Shown here: positions 43,203 to 52,454 of the stretch, in pieces
Numbering within the stretch: the stretch's first letter is position 1
Layout of the letters: each line of letters opens with the position of its first letter
Source: Alkalicoccobacillus porphyridii
GTDB taxonomy: Bacteria; Bacillota; Bacilli; Bacillales; Bacillaceae_D
Assembly (NCBI RefSeq): GCF_007293315.1
Contig: NZ_VLXZ01000004.1
Location: forward strand, 1 to 64,000
Direction of reading: 5' to 3'
DNA length: 64,000 nt
Made by a program: the position numbers and the translations under genes
Notes under the pieces: generated by a model
What the model was told of the DNA's origin: nothing
What the model saw: only the letters and a program-made list of their open reading frames with translations
Database searches by the model: none

Positions 43203-43231
43203 CTAATAATATAGTCATATGCTATTTTTTT
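43191..43231 (+). terminator. Terminator at the end of mecB
   Basis: AATAGCATGTGACTA (43191-43205) pairs with TAGTCATATGCTATT (43212-43226), one mismatch, then T's. The stem includes the mecB stop codon. Confidence 0.82.
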
Positions 43232-43291
43232 GAAAAAAAAATGAAGTCGTTTACGCTAATCTTTGCTAAAATGAGTTTGAGGTGAATCGTT

Positions 43292-44008
43292 TTGGAAAAT
43301 GCAATCTTAATTATTGAGGACGATGCGGAAATTGCAAAGATTATACAGGATTACCTTGAAAGAGAAGGGTATCGTGTAAATTGGAAAGCTGCAGGGGATG
43401 AAGGCTTAAAAGCTTTTCACGATGAATGCTATTCACTAATATTAGTGGATTTGATGTTGCCAGGAAAAAGCGGTTTTGAAGTCTGTCAGGAAATTAGAGA
43501 AACAAGTGAAGTTCCAATCATTGTTGTGAGCGCAAAGCAAAGCGACCTTGATAAAATCCACAGTCTTGGTATCGGAGCCGATGATTATGTAACAAAGCCA
43601 TTTAGCCCACTTGAGCTAGTTGCGCGAATTCGTGCTCAAATTCGTAGATATCAAGTGTTTCAATCTAAACTTCTTCAACAAAATCAACGTGAGCTCATTT
43701 TTCATGATGTTGTTATAGATCAAGGGGGCCGCTTGATTACATTAGATGGCCAACCGATTTCATTTACTGCAAAAGAATATGAACTATTTATCTATCTTGC
43801 TAAAAACCCCGGACAGGTTTTTACTAAGGAACAGCTCTATCGACAAATATGGCACCAGGCTGATTACGAAGATATTAGAACCGTAACCGTACACATAAAA
43901 AACATTCGTCATAAGCTAAAGGATGGGAAAAAATTTCCGAAATATATTGAAACTGTTTGGGGTGTAGGATACAAATTTATAGGGCACCAGCATGAGTATT
44001 CGACTTAA
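43292..44008 (+). CDS. OmpR-family response regulator
   Basis: A 238-residue regulator: receiver with D10/D11, phospho-acceptor D53 (LVDLMLPGKS) and the conserved Lys in DDYVTKPFSP; winged helix with FTAKEYELF and VGYKFIG. TTG start at 43292 with GAGGTGAATCG upstream. It overlaps the downstream kinase by 17 bases, and a lipoprotein follows; target genes are unknown. Confidence 0.88.
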   Translation: MENAILIIEDDAEIAKIIQDYLEREGYRVNWKAAGDEGLKAFHDECYSLILVDLMLPGKSGFEVCQEIRETSEVPIIVVSAKQSDLDKIHSLGIGADDYVTKPFSPLELVARIRAQIRRYQVFQSKLLQQNQRELIFHDVVIDQGGRLITLDGQPISFTAKEYELFIYLAKNPGQVFTKEQLYRQIWHQADYEDIRTVTVHIKNIRHKLKDGKKFPKYIETVWGVGYKFIGHQHEYST

Positions 44009-45440
44009 ACTATACATAATTTTACTATTAACAGCGATTGTTCCTTTTGTTGTTACTTTGGTGTTTTATATACAGTTAACGGGTTGGTTTGATCGTGAGG
44101 AGAGTGCGGAGAGGCTTAATGCAATTCTAAGAGTGAATCAAATTAGTGATTTTATGAAACAGCACAGAGATCTTATGGAAGAGGCCGATGAATTAAGGGA
44201 AGCTGTAATCAATGAGCTTGAACCAAATGAAGATATGACTGTATATACAGCAGGATATAACCAGCTATTTTCAACAGGTAATGCTAATTCTGGCAGTATG
44301 ACATCAAGAAATCAAGTCATGAGAAATTTGTATGAGCTCAAGACCTCTATGAGAGGTTACACGTACAAAGAACCGATCTTTACAAACGAGGGGGAAATCA
44401 TTGCTTTTTTCACCCTACAAATTGAACGGACTGAAGTACAAGAAAAAACAAACCAAACCTATTGGATGGCACTTCTTATATTTTTGTTTGCAGTTGGAGG
44501 CACATTAACTCTTGTTCATTTCTGGTTAAAACGTAGAATGATTGTTCCAATTAATTATATTTTAGCGGAGATGGGCGAAATAGGGCGAGGACTTCCTAAT
44601 GATGATACCAAAATCAATAAAAAACAAAAAGACGAAATGTCCCAATTATTGGCAGGATTTGGAGATATGAGTCAACGTCTAATTGAGGCTAAGAAAAATG
44701 AAGAAGAGGAAGTAGCAAATCAACAAAGACTAATAGCGGCCATTTCTCATGATTTACGTACTCCACTAACATCCATCCGTGCGTACGCTGAGGGAATGAG
44801 TGATCATCGTGATAAACAAGAGGATTACGCAAAAGTCATTCTCGCAAAAACCGAGTTTATGCAGAAGCTAATTAATGATTTACTTGCATATTCTGCCATA
44901 CAGGCAACGAGCTTTTCTCTAAACCTTAAAGAGGTTGAGGCGGAGGAGTTAGCTGAATTGTTAGTTGATGGTTATAGCGAGCAAGACTTAAAAGTACGTG
45001 TTTCCTCAGAAATCAAGGTCGAACCGGCCATGGTTTCATGTGATGTAAATCGACTTATTCAAGTAATGGATAATTTAATTATGAATGCTGTAAGGTATTC
45101 TGATCCTTTTGAAGAGATTTCAATTCTCATTACAAACAAACGTAATGAATTGCCATCCTTTGTGTCCTATTCACCAGATCAGTTATATTTCCTTGTTAGT
45201 GATAAAGGGAAGGGCATACCGAAAGAAGAACAGGAACGTATCTTTTCATCTTTTTATCAAATTGAAAAAGCTAGAAATCAAACAAATTCAAGTGGAGTGG
45301 GGCTAGGTTTATCCATTTGTCAGGAATTAATTCATAAGCATCATGGAACGATGCAAGTATATTCAGGTGGGAAGGGAAGTACATTCTACTTTTCCATTCC
45401 GAGCTTTAACCACGATTTAAAAAAGGAGTATTCCAAATGA
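43992..45440 (+). CDS. Sensor histidine kinase, partner of the 43292 regulator
   Basis: A 482-residue membrane kinase. Two helices (about residues 8-28 and 155-175) enclose an extracytoplasmic sensor region; then HAMP, HisKA (IAAISHDLRTPLTS, phospho-His) and HATPase (NLIMNAVRYS, DKGKGI, GVGLGLSI). Starts inside the regulator gene and overlaps the lipoprotein gene by 4 bases. Sensed signal not readable. Confidence 0.88.
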   Translation: MSIRLKLYIILLLTAIVPFVVTLVFYIQLTGWFDREESAERLNAILRVNQISDFMKQHRDLMEEADELREAVINELEPNEDMTVYTAGYNQLFSTGNANSGSMTSRNQVMRNLYELKTSMRGYTYKEPIFTNEGEIIAFFTLQIERTEVQEKTNQTYWMALLIFLFAVGGTLTLVHFWLKRRMIVPINYILAEMGEIGRGLPNDDTKINKKQKDEMSQLLAGFGDMSQRLIEAKKNEEEEVANQQRLIAAISHDLRTPLTSIRAYAEGMSDHRDKQEDYAKVILAKTEFMQKLINDLLAYSAIQATSFSLNLKEVEAEELAELLVDGYSEQDLKVRVSSEIKVEPAMVSCDVNRLIQVMDNLIMNAVRYSDPFEEISILITNKRNELPSFVSYSPDQLYFLVSDKGKGIPKEEQERIFSSFYQIEKARNQTNSSGVGLGLSICQELIHKHHGTMQVYSGGKGSTFYFSIPSFNHDLKKEYSK

Positions 45441-46489
45441 AACGTTTAATAGCAATTGGCTTAGGATCAGTACTGCTCTCAGGCTGTTTCCAGGAAATGA
45501 AGGCCGAGGATGTGCTGTACGAGGTATTTGAAAATGGTGGTTCTAAAGATGTATCCTATACAATTAATATGACTTCAACAGATTTGGATGGAGCTAAAAC
45601 TGACATGCACGAGTGGTATGATGGTAACGGTCAATCCAAAAGGATTACGTACAAAAATGATGAAATTATTTACGAAGATGTGACAAATAATGACGTATCC
45701 ATGACTAAGGATTATGAAAATGAAGTGGTTACCAATAATGACTATTACGGAGAAGAACGAGATGCCATAGGTTACGTTAGTCCATTTGAACAGGTAGAAG
45801 AACTAGTACGATATTATTCGGGATCCTTTAAAGCCGAGGTTGTAGGCGAGGAAACCCTATTGGGCCGGGAGACTACACATCTTCGCTTGGAGGTTCGACC
45901 TGAACGTGATATAGGGATGATAAGCGAAATTAATTTATGGTTTGATAACAAAACGTGGGTTGTTTTAAAGGAACAAATTAAAGATGGAGATAGAGATTTC
46001 ACAAGAGAGGCTACCTCATTTGAACTTGTAAATGATTTTCCGGATGGTACGTTTGAAATTGAGAACGAAGAAGGATTTAGTGAGGAATCCTTCATTGATC
46101 TTTTTAAGCCTGAGCCCGTTACGTTAAAGGAAGCGTCAGAACAATATCAGTCCGACTTTTTAACATTTGATGAATCCTTTATTTATGATTCCGGCTTTAT
46201 AAGACCAGACCCTGATATAGATAACAGCTACGTTTTAAATCTGACCTTCACAGATGATCGTGGGGAGGTATTTCTTTACATTGAACCCGAATGGCGACTC
46301 GTTGAAATAGAGGGACTAGAAAAGAAAACCGAAGTAAGGGGCCAGGAAGCTTTAATGGTAGATGAGACCTCGTTACTCACTTTTAATTGGCAGGAGAATG
46401 GTTTGCAATATTTTGTAGAATTTACTGGTGACTATTCAAGCGAAGTCGCGGAAGAAATTCTTTCTAATATGACGTTTACTAGCAAATAA
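45437..46489 (+). CDS. Lipoprotein with LolA/RseB-like and DUF4367-like regions
   Basis: A 350-residue lipoprotein with signal peptide and lipobox LLSGC (Cys17). The N-terminal part (about 20-215) is a beta-rich fold like the LolA/RseB outer-surface family (WYDGNGQSKRITYKNDE, INLWFDNKTWVVLKEQ), and the C-terminal part (about 220-350) resembles DUF4367. ATGA coupling to the kinase suggests it works with that sensor, perhaps as its exterior partner. This is inference. Confidence 0.72.
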   Translation: MKRLIAIGLGSVLLSGCFQEMKAEDVLYEVFENGGSKDVSYTINMTSTDLDGAKTDMHEWYDGNGQSKRITYKNDEIIYEDVTNNDVSMTKDYENEVVTNNDYYGEERDAIGYVSPFEQVEELVRYYSGSFKAEVVGEETLLGRETTHLRLEVRPERDIGMISEINLWFDNKTWVVLKEQIKDGDRDFTREATSFELVNDFPDGTFEIENEEGFSEESFIDLFKPEPVTLKEASEQYQSDFLTFDESFIYDSGFIRPDPDIDNSYVLNLTFTDDRGEVFLYIEPEWRLVEIEGLEKKTEVRGQEALMVDETSLLTFNWQENGLQYFVEFTGDYSSEVAEEILSNMTFTSK

Positions 46490-46581
46490 AAAAAGATATT
46501 AGTTGATTTTTAACGTGACAAGTTTCACTATTAGAAAGAGTGAATAGAGTAAAAGAACACATGGGCAGGAGAGTGGAAAGT

Positions 46582-47508
46582 ATGAAGGTAGCAGTTTTAT
46601 ATGGCGGTATATCAGCCGAACGAGAGGTGTCGTTATCTTCTGGTAAGGGAATAATGAATGCTTTAAAAAACCGAGGGCATGAAGTGGTTGCTATTGACTT
46701 TCATCCAGAAAGGTTAGATGAAATTCTTAATTTAGAAGCTGATATTGTCTATATTGCGCTTCATGGACGATATGGTGAAGATGGAAAAATACAAGCGTTA
46801 CTTGATATGCTTTCAATTCCATATGTAGGATCTGGTGTGCAAGGCTCTGCCTTAGCAATGGATAAAGCTAAATCAAAATTATTCTTTGAACATGAAGGTA
46901 CACGCGTGGCAAATGAACAAATTCTTTATAAGTATGACTTTAATGAACAGGATTTTAAGTTGTCATTAAAGCTGCCTGTTGTTGTTAAACCAAATCAAGA
47001 AGGCTCAACCATTGGTTTAACAATTGCTGAAGATATGGAGACCTTGATGAACGGAATTAAACAAGCGTTTGAATTTGATCAAACCGTGATGCTTGAAGAA
47101 TTCATTTCTGGAAAAGAGGTTACTGTCTCTGTTCTTGGCGAGCAAGGAGAGGAACAAGCCCTACCGGTTATTGAGATTGTACCGAAAAACAAGTATTACG
47201 ATTATGAAGCTAAATATGCGGTGGGTGGCAGTGAGCATATCATTCCAGCGAGGTTAAGTGCTGAACAGACGGCATATGTTCAAAAGCATGCCGTAAGAGC
47301 ACATCAGGTTCTTGGGTGTGAAGTTTACTCACGAGTTGATTTCATCGTGCCAGAAGATGAAACCCAATTACCTGTTATCCTTGAAGTAAACACTTTACCC
47401 GGCATGACACCAACAAGTCTTTATCCAGATGCTGCAAAAGAAATTGGTTTATCTTATGAGGATATGGTAGAAAAGCTGATTGAGCTTTCTCTTAAAAAGC
47501 ATAAGTAA
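46582..47508 (+). CDS. ddl: D-alanine--D-alanine ligase
   Basis: ATP-grasp enzyme making the D-Ala-D-Ala end of peptidoglycan precursors. Segments: VLYGGISAEREVSLSSG, ALHGRYGEDGKIQ, PVVVKPNQEGSTIGL (ATP lid), VTVSVLGE, RVDFI and LEVNTLPGMTPTSL. The 308-residue length is that of the short DdlB class. ATG 46582 (MKVAVLYGG) with AGGAGAGTGG upstream is preferred over 46540. No murF neighbour, unlike B. subtilis. Confidence 0.92.
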   Translation: MKVAVLYGGISAEREVSLSSGKGIMNALKNRGHEVVAIDFHPERLDEILNLEADIVYIALHGRYGEDGKIQALLDMLSIPYVGSGVQGSALAMDKAKSKLFFEHEGTRVANEQILYKYDFNEQDFKLSLKLPVVVKPNQEGSTIGLTIAEDMETLMNGIKQAFEFDQTVMLEEFISGKEVTVSVLGEQGEEQALPVIEIVPKNKYYDYEAKYAVGGSEHIIPARLSAEQTAYVQKHAVRAHQVLGCEVYSRVDFIVPEDETQLPVILEVNTLPGMTPTSLYPDAAKEIGLSYEDMVEKLIELSLKKHK

Positions 47509-47550
47509 CAGCAGAAGCTGTTTCTACAGGGCTAAGCCCATTACATTCTA

Positions 47551-47601
47551 AGAGTCGAATAATTATGTGGTGAATCTAACATAATTATTCGGCTCTTTTT
47601 T
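47551..47601 (+). terminator. Terminator after ddl
   Basis: AGAGTCGAATAATTAT (47551-47566) pairs with ATAATTATTCGGCTCT (47581-47596), one G-U, followed by five T. Confidence 0.88.
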
Positions 47602-47724
47602 AATGTTAGCTTCATGAATAAAGGGAAAACGTACGATATTTTTGCGTTTTGCTGCATGTCTAGTGTTATTTATAATATATTTATTGAACATCTGATAGAT
47701 TATTTAAAAAAAATCGCAAAATGG

Positions 47725-47753
47725 TGGAAATCTATTTCGTTTGTCATTATAGT
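47725..47753 (+). promoter_or_regulatory. Candidate promoter upstream of gudB
   Basis: TGGAAA (47725-47730) and TATAGT (47748-47753), 17 bases apart. Only moderate -35. It conflicts with reading AGGAGG at 47755-47760 as a leader ribosome binding site, because transcription would start there. The region 47602-47816 is otherwise without a gene. Confidence 0.4.
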
Positions 47754-47816
47754 TAGGAGGAGAGGCTTGTTTGGGATATATAAAGACAAGCGATACACAG
47801 CTCAGAGGTGAAAGAA

Positions 47817-49079
47817 ATGGACGATTATGAGAAGCAAATTGATCAGCTTGATGTTTTAGGTTCCACTCAAACCGTAATTAAACAGGCACTAACAAAACTT
47901 GGATATCCAGATGAGATGTATGAATTATTAAGTGAACCATTACGTATGTTGACTGTTCGTATTCCAATTCGGATGGATGATGGATCAACGAAGATATTTA
48001 CCGGATACAGAGCTCAGCATAATGATTCTGTAGGACCAACTAAGGGTGGCGTTAGATTCCACCCGGAAGTAACAGAACGTGAAGTAAAGGCCTTATCCAT
48101 ATGGATGAGCTTAAAAGCTGGCATTGTTGATTTACCTTATGGTGGAGGTAAAGGAGGCATCGTTTGTGATCCACGAGAGATGTCTTTTAGGGAATTGGAA
48201 CGTTTAAGCAGAGGTTATGTTCGGGCCATTAGCCAAATTGTAGGACCTACTAAAGATATTCCTGCACCTGACGTGTTTACAAACTCACAAATTATGGCTT
48301 GGATGTTAGATGAGTACAGTAAAATCCGTGAGTTTGACTCACCTGGATTTATTACCGGTAAGCCTTTAGTGTTGGGAGGATCTCACGGTAGAGAGTCAGC
48401 TACAGCAAAAGGTGTTACCATCTGTATTAATGAAGCAGCGAAAAAAGTTGGCATCGATATGGAAGGTGCTAGAGTGGTGATTCAAGGGTTTGGCAATGCG
48501 GGTAGCTTCCTAGCGAAGTTTCTTCATGATGCTGGAGCCATTGTTGTTGGTATTGGTGATGCATATGGTGCATTATATGAACCTGACGGCTTAGATATTG
48601 ATTATTTACTAGATCGTAGAGACAGCTTTGGCACTGTAACCAAACTATTTAAAAACACCATTACAAATGAAGAGCTGCTTGAATTAGATTGTGATATTTT
48701 AGTACCGGCAGCGATAGAAAACCAAATTACCAAAGAAAATGCGGCAAATATAAAAGCATCCATTGTTGTTGAAGCTGCAAATGGTCCAACAACGATGGAA
48801 GCGACAGAGATTCTGGCAAAACAAGGAGTTCTTCTTGTCCCGGACGTTTTAGCAAGTTCCGGAGGAGTCACGGTATCTTATTTTGAATGGGTACAAAACA
48901 ATCAGGGATACTATTGGACGGATGAAGAAGTCGAAGGAAAGCTTGAATCTGTTATCAAAGGTTCATTTAACAATATTTATCAGCTTGCAAAAACCCGTAA
49001 GGTAAATATGCGATTAGCTGCATATATGATAGGGGTTCGTAAAATGGCTGAGGCATCAAGATTTAGAGGATGGGTGTAA
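47817..49079 (+). CDS. gudB: NAD-dependent glutamate dehydrogenase
   Basis: Interconverts glutamate and 2-oxoglutarate plus ammonium, mainly the catabolic direction. Segments: catalytic PYGGGKGGIV, GPTKDIPAPDV, GSHGRESATAKG and Rossmann VIQGFGNAGSF. The 420-residue length is normal and no short duplication near the substrate site is seen, so it should be active. ATG 47817 has GAGGTG 8 bases upstream; a GTG at 47808 lies inside that site. Located before ypdA as in B. subtilis gudB. Confidence 0.93.
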   Translation: MDDYEKQIDQLDVLGSTQTVIKQALTKLGYPDEMYELLSEPLRMLTVRIPIRMDDGSTKIFTGYRAQHNDSVGPTKGGVRFHPEVTEREVKALSIWMSLKAGIVDLPYGGGKGGIVCDPREMSFRELERLSRGYVRAISQIVGPTKDIPAPDVFTNSQIMAWMLDEYSKIREFDSPGFITGKPLVLGGSHGRESATAKGVTICINEAAKKVGIDMEGARVVIQGFGNAGSFLAKFLHDAGAIVVGIGDAYGALYEPDGLDIDYLLDRRDSFGTVTKLFKNTITNEELLELDCDILVPAAIENQITKENAANIKASIVVEAANGPTTMEATEILAKQGVLLVPDVLASSGGVTVSYFEWVQNNQGYYWTDEEVEGKLESVIKGSFNNIYQLAKTRKVNMRLAAYMIGVRKMAEASRFRGWV

Positions 49080-49111
49080 TCCTTTTTCATTGTATATATT
49101 TCACATAGCTT

Positions 49112-49144
49112 CAGCGAAATCTCTTTGATTTCGCTGTTTTTTTT
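49112..49144 (+). terminator. Terminator after gudB
   Basis: CAGCGAAAT (49112-49120) pairs with ATTTCGCTG (49128-49136), then eight T. Confidence 0.88.
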
Positions 49145-49163
49145 AGTTTAAACCCGTATGAAC

Positions 49164-49192
49164 TGCAAGCTTTATACAGAGTATGCTATACT
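49164..49192 (+). promoter_or_regulatory. Probable extended -10 promoter of ypdA
   Basis: TATACT at 49187-49192 preceded by TGC; weak -35 (TGCAAG) 17 bases upstream. It lies about 83 bases before the ypdA start and after the gudB terminator. Confidence 0.45.
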
Positions 49193-49274
49193 TTTTTAAT
49201 GAAAAAGGAGCATAATAAGCGGAAAAGTGTAGTAGCTACCCGTTATAGTGTTGGAATGGAGTGAGTTGAGTTCA

Positions 49275-50249
49275 ATGCAAAAGGAAGACGTGATTATCAT
49301 TGGAGCGGGCCCATGTGGCCTAGCAGCAGCCATTGCTTGTCAGGAGCAGGGATTATCCCCTTTACTAATAGAGAAGGATTATATTGTTAGCTCTATTTCC
49401 AACTATCCTACCCATCAGACATTTTTCAGTACAAGTGAGAAACTAGAAATTGGAGATGTGGCATTTGTGACCGAGCAACGTAAGCCCCACCGCAACCAAG
49501 CCTTGGTTTATTACCGGAGTGTGGCTGAGCGAAAGCAATTACGTATTAACTCTCAAGAAGAGGTAAAACAAGTACAGAAACAAGAGGACGGCACATTTAT
49601 TGTTGAAACAATAAAAACAAGCTACAAAGCCGCCTTTGTAGTCATCGCTACGGGCTATTATAACTCTCCTAACTTAATGAATATAAAAGGAGAAGACTTG
49701 CCCCATGTCTACCACTATTTTAAAGAGGCACACCCATACTTCAGGCGACATGTTGTTGTGATTGGTGGGAAAAATTCAGCCATTGATGCTGCTCTTGAAC
49801 TAGAGAAGGCGGGTGCGCATGTAACAGCTTTATATAGAGGTACGGATTACTCGCCGAGTGTAAAACCGTGGATATTACCGGAGTATGTGTCACTCGTAAA
49901 TCATCAAAAAATAAAACTGGAATTCCAAGCAGAAATCAAACAAATCACTGAAACAGAGGTCGAATACTCTGTGTTGGGAAAATTAAAACGAGTCAAGGCA
50001 GATTATGTTTTTGCGATGACAGGTTATCATCCTGACCATCAATTCCTAAAGAGTATGGGAGTTAGTGTTGAGGATGAAACAGGACGGCCTGAATATAACC
50101 CAGATAGTTTTGAAACAAATGTTGAAGGCCTATTTATCGCTGGAGTTATTGCGGCGGGCAATAATGCAAATGAAATCTTTATTGAAAATGGCCGTTGGCA
50201 TGGATTGGGTATTGCCGCAAGAATAAAGGAATTGCTAGCAAAACGATAA
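49275..50249 (+). CDS. ypdA: Bacillithiol disulfide reductase YpdA (Bdr)
   Basis: FAD/NADPH oxidoreductase that reduces bacillithiol disulfide. The FAD dinucleotide motif GAGPCGLAAA (residues 10-19) includes the conserved Cys14 that is redox-active in YpdA; a second nucleotide motif is VVVIGGKNSAIDAALELE. No thioredoxin-reductase CxxC is present. 324 residues. ATG 49275 with GGAGTGAG upstream; an earlier in-frame ATG at 49248 is less likely. ansA follows after 13 bases. Confidence 0.93.
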   Translation: MQKEDVIIIGAGPCGLAAAIACQEQGLSPLLIEKDYIVSSISNYPTHQTFFSTSEKLEIGDVAFVTEQRKPHRNQALVYYRSVAERKQLRINSQEEVKQVQKQEDGTFIVETIKTSYKAAFVVIATGYYNSPNLMNIKGEDLPHVYHYFKEAHPYFRRHVVVIGGKNSAIDAALELEKAGAHVTALYRGTDYSPSVKPWILPEYVSLVNHQKIKLEFQAEIKQITETEVEYSVLGKLKRVKADYVFAMTGYHPDHQFLKSMGVSVEDETGRPEYNPDSFETNVEGLFIAGVIAAGNNANEIFIENGRWHGLGIAARIKELLAKR

Positions 50250-50262
50250 AGGGGCAACTTAG

Positions 50263-51222
50263 ATGAAAAAGGTCGTACTTATTACAACTGGTGGTACTAT
50301 TGCAAGTACTGAGAATAAGGATGGTAAGCTCGTTGCAGGTGAACTTTCAGGTGAAGAGCTTGCAAAATTATGTCAGCTTCCTGAAGATATTCATGTCGTT
50401 GTAAGGTCAATGCTTCAAAAGCCTAGCATCCACATTACATTTGATGACTGGCTTGACTTAAAAAAAGAAATTGAATTAGCATTTATGCAGGATGATGTAG
50501 ACGGTGTGGTTGTCACACACGGAACAGATACGTTGGAAGAAACAGCCTATTTTCTAGATTTGGTTATCAAGGATGAGCGACCAGTTATTGTGACAGGTTC
50601 CCAAAGAGGACCAGAGCAATTGGGTAGTGATGCATTTATCAACTTACGTCATGCCATTTATGCGGCTTGCCATGAGGATTTGCACCAAGTTGGAACATCT
50701 GTAGTATTTAATGAACGAATATTCGCAGCCAGGTATGTAAAAAAAGAGCATGCTTCAAACATTCAAGGCTTTAATGCTTTTGGATTTGGTTATTTGGGGA
50801 TTATTGATAATGACACGATTTTTTTGTATCAAAAACCAATTGAACGTCAGGTCTTTCATTTACAAGAGGAGCTCCCCCAGATTGCCATTGCAAAGATCTA
50901 TTTGGGCATGCATCCAAACGTGCTTAAAGGATTACTTGAAACCATGGATGGCGTTGTGATAGAAGGAGTAGGGCGAGGTCAGGTTCCACCACATTTGGTT
51001 CCTTTGCTTGCGGAAGCGCTACAAGTAGGAAAAACCATAGTAATGACTACCTCTGCTGAAGAGGGTAAAGTCTATCCTACCTACGAATATGAAGGTAGTG
51101 CTCACCAACTAGAACAATTGGGTGTCATTTTGGGCTCGGATTATGATAGTAAAAAGGCACGAATCAAAACAATGGTCCTGTTAGCTTCTCAATCAGATGT
51201 AAGGTCTGGCTTTAGTAGATAA
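50263..51222 (+). CDS. ansA: L-asparaginase
   Basis: Hydrolyses asparagine to aspartate and ammonia. Bacterial type I asparaginase motifs: TTGGTIAST (first catalytic Thr, residues 7-15), and VVTHGTDTLEETA (second Thr with Asp). 319 residues, no signal peptide, so cytosolic. Probably co-transcribed with ypdA. Without ansB or its regulator nearby. Confidence 0.9.
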   Translation: MKKVVLITTGGTIASTENKDGKLVAGELSGEELAKLCQLPEDIHVVVRSMLQKPSIHITFDDWLDLKKEIELAFMQDDVDGVVVTHGTDTLEETAYFLDLVIKDERPVIVTGSQRGPEQLGSDAFINLRHAIYAACHEDLHQVGTSVVFNERIFAARYVKKEHASNIQGFNAFGFGYLGIIDNDTIFLYQKPIERQVFHLQEELPQIAIAKIYLGMHPNVLKGLLETMDGVVIEGVGRGQVPPHLVPLLAEALQVGKTIVMTTSAEEGKVYPTYEYEGSAHQLEQLGVILGSDYDSKKARIKTMVLLASQSDVRSGFSR

Positions 51223-51359
51223 TAGTTTCTTCTTGAAATGGAATATCATTAGAAATATAATGACCTTACTACGTGTAATGGACAGGTTCCATCCTCTAAG
51301 CAGATGCTAACGGGACATTTGTTATAAGGACCTGTGGCTTATAGAAAGGCAGGTCGTAT

Positions 51360-52031
51360 ATGTTTTCGTTGCTAACGGCTGCAATAGCGCCTGCGCTGGC
51401 ATTGTTAACATACTTTTATTTAAAGGCAGATTATCGTCGTAAGCTGCACGAGACCATCATTCGAACATTTCTTTTAGGAATTCTATTGGTATTTCCGGTC
51501 ATGGTTTTGCAGTATGCATTTATTGAAGAAGAGATATTTACAAAGGAATGGCAGCAAGCTATTATTTTATACGGTTTTACCGAAGAGTTCTTTAAGTGGT
51601 TTATTCTTTTGATTTTTGCTTATCAGCATGGGAGCATTGCCAGAAGGAATGATGGAATTGTTTACGGGGTGTCTCTTTCTCTTGGGTTTGCAACAATGGA
51701 GAACGTATTTTATTTAATTGCTCATGGCATTGAAACAGCTGTCGGGCGTGCGCTTATGCCGGTTTCAAGCCACGCACTGTTTGGAATTATTATGGGATAT
51801 TACCTAGGCAGTGCTAAATTAATGCCTACAAAGAAACGCTGGCTACTTTCACTATCACTGCTATTGCCTGTTGCTTTACATAGTTCATATGACTACATTG
51901 TATTTTTATTTGATCATTATGTGTTGTTTGGAATAATTCCTTTCATGCTAATGCTTTGGGTGTTTGCCATCTACAAAATTAGGCTTGCAAGTAAGCTGGA
52001 TCAACAATCACCACGTACAAGGGGGAATTAA
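51360..52031 (+). CDS. prsW: Intramembrane protease PrsW
   Basis: Site-1-type membrane protease that cuts the anti-sigma factor RsiW in B. subtilis. About eight helices. Family residues: E75-E76-x-x-K79 (FTEEFFKW), E114 in FATMEN, H138 (SSHALFG) and H174 (LHSSYD). The 223-residue length is normal. B. subtilis order ypdA-ansA-like-prsW-sleB is conserved, apart from metI-yitJ between. RsiW/SigW are not in the window. Confidence 0.92.
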   Translation: MFSLLTAAIAPALALLTYFYLKADYRRKLHETIIRTFLLGILLVFPVMVLQYAFIEEEIFTKEWQQAIILYGFTEEFFKWFILLIFAYQHGSIARRNDGIVYGVSLSLGFATMENVFYLIAHGIETAVGRALMPVSSHALFGIIMGYYLGSAKLMPTKKRWLLSLSLLLPVALHSSYDYIVFLFDHYVLFGIIPFMLMLWVFAIYKIRLASKLDQQSPRTRGN

Positions 52032-52037
52032 ACCGTC

Positions 52038-52199
52038 ATGGAAGAACGTTATCGAATCGTCATTCGCTGTCCAGAGTGTCAGGAAAAGTATATTCTTAGA
52101 GGCAGACTAAATGAATTTGGTGAATACGAGACTGGATTCAAGCGCTGTGTTTGTGGAAATGAAGAGCGACTTCTTATTGAAGCCTCTCCCGAATCATAA
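52038..52199 (+). CDS. Zinc-ribbon-like miniprotein, 53 residues
   Basis: ATG 52038 follows prsW by 6 bases, AAGGGGGAAT upstream at longer spacing. The protein has CPEC (residues 11-14) and CVCG (residues 37-40), four Cys arranged as a small zinc knuckle, and otherwise polar residues. Position is that of ypeQ in B. subtilis, but I do not confirm homology. Probably read on the prsW transcript. Confidence 0.6.
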   Translation: MEERYRIVIRCPECQEKYILRGRLNEFGEYETGFKRCVCGNEERLLIEASPES

Positions 52200-52206
52200 A
52201 AACCAC

Positions 52207-52235
52207 TTGCATTTATAATATTCGTCAGGTATGTT
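52207..52235 (+). promoter_or_regulatory. Promoter of the metI S-box transcript
   Basis: TTGCAT (52207-52212), 17-base spacer, TATGTT (52230-52235), about 33 bases before the riboswitch aptamer. Confidence 0.55.
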
Positions 52236-52267
52236 ATAGTGAACATCCAAAAACAAAATATGTTTTC

Positions 52268-52371
52268 TTATCAAGAGAGATGGAGGGAAAGGCCCTATGA
52301 AGTCTCAGCAACCAGCCTATTTTTGGCAAGGTGCTAAATCCGGCAGGGACAGTTCTGCTAAGATAAGAGGA
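52268..52371 (+). promoter_or_regulatory. SAM-I riboswitch (S-box)
   Basis: The conserved S-box order is present: CTTATCAAGAGAGATGGAGG, GGCCCTATGAAGTCTCAGCAACC, GGTGCTAAATCC, then the closing GATAAGAGG that pairs with CTTATC. It precedes metI and its terminator (52391-52430). SAM is expected to cause termination. Confidence 0.97.
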
Positions 52372-52390
52372 AGCTTTATGTGCAGCAGAC

Positions 52391-52430
52391 AAAGCACCTT
52401 CTTCTTATTAAAGAGGAAGGTGCTTTTTTA
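52391..52430 (+). terminator. S-box terminator
   Basis: AAAGCACCTTCTTCTT (52391-52406) pairs with AAGAGGAAGGTGCTTT (52411-52426) and runs into T's. This is the expected intrinsic terminator of the metI riboswitch. Confidence 0.9.
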
Positions 52431-52454
52431 ATTTTATGAGATGGAGTGATCACA

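Noticed and set aside
47614-47811. 65-residue ORF before gudB
   Set aside because: No ribosome binding site at its start, which lies at the ddl terminator; only its last 14 codons, from TTG 47767, are worth considering as a leader.
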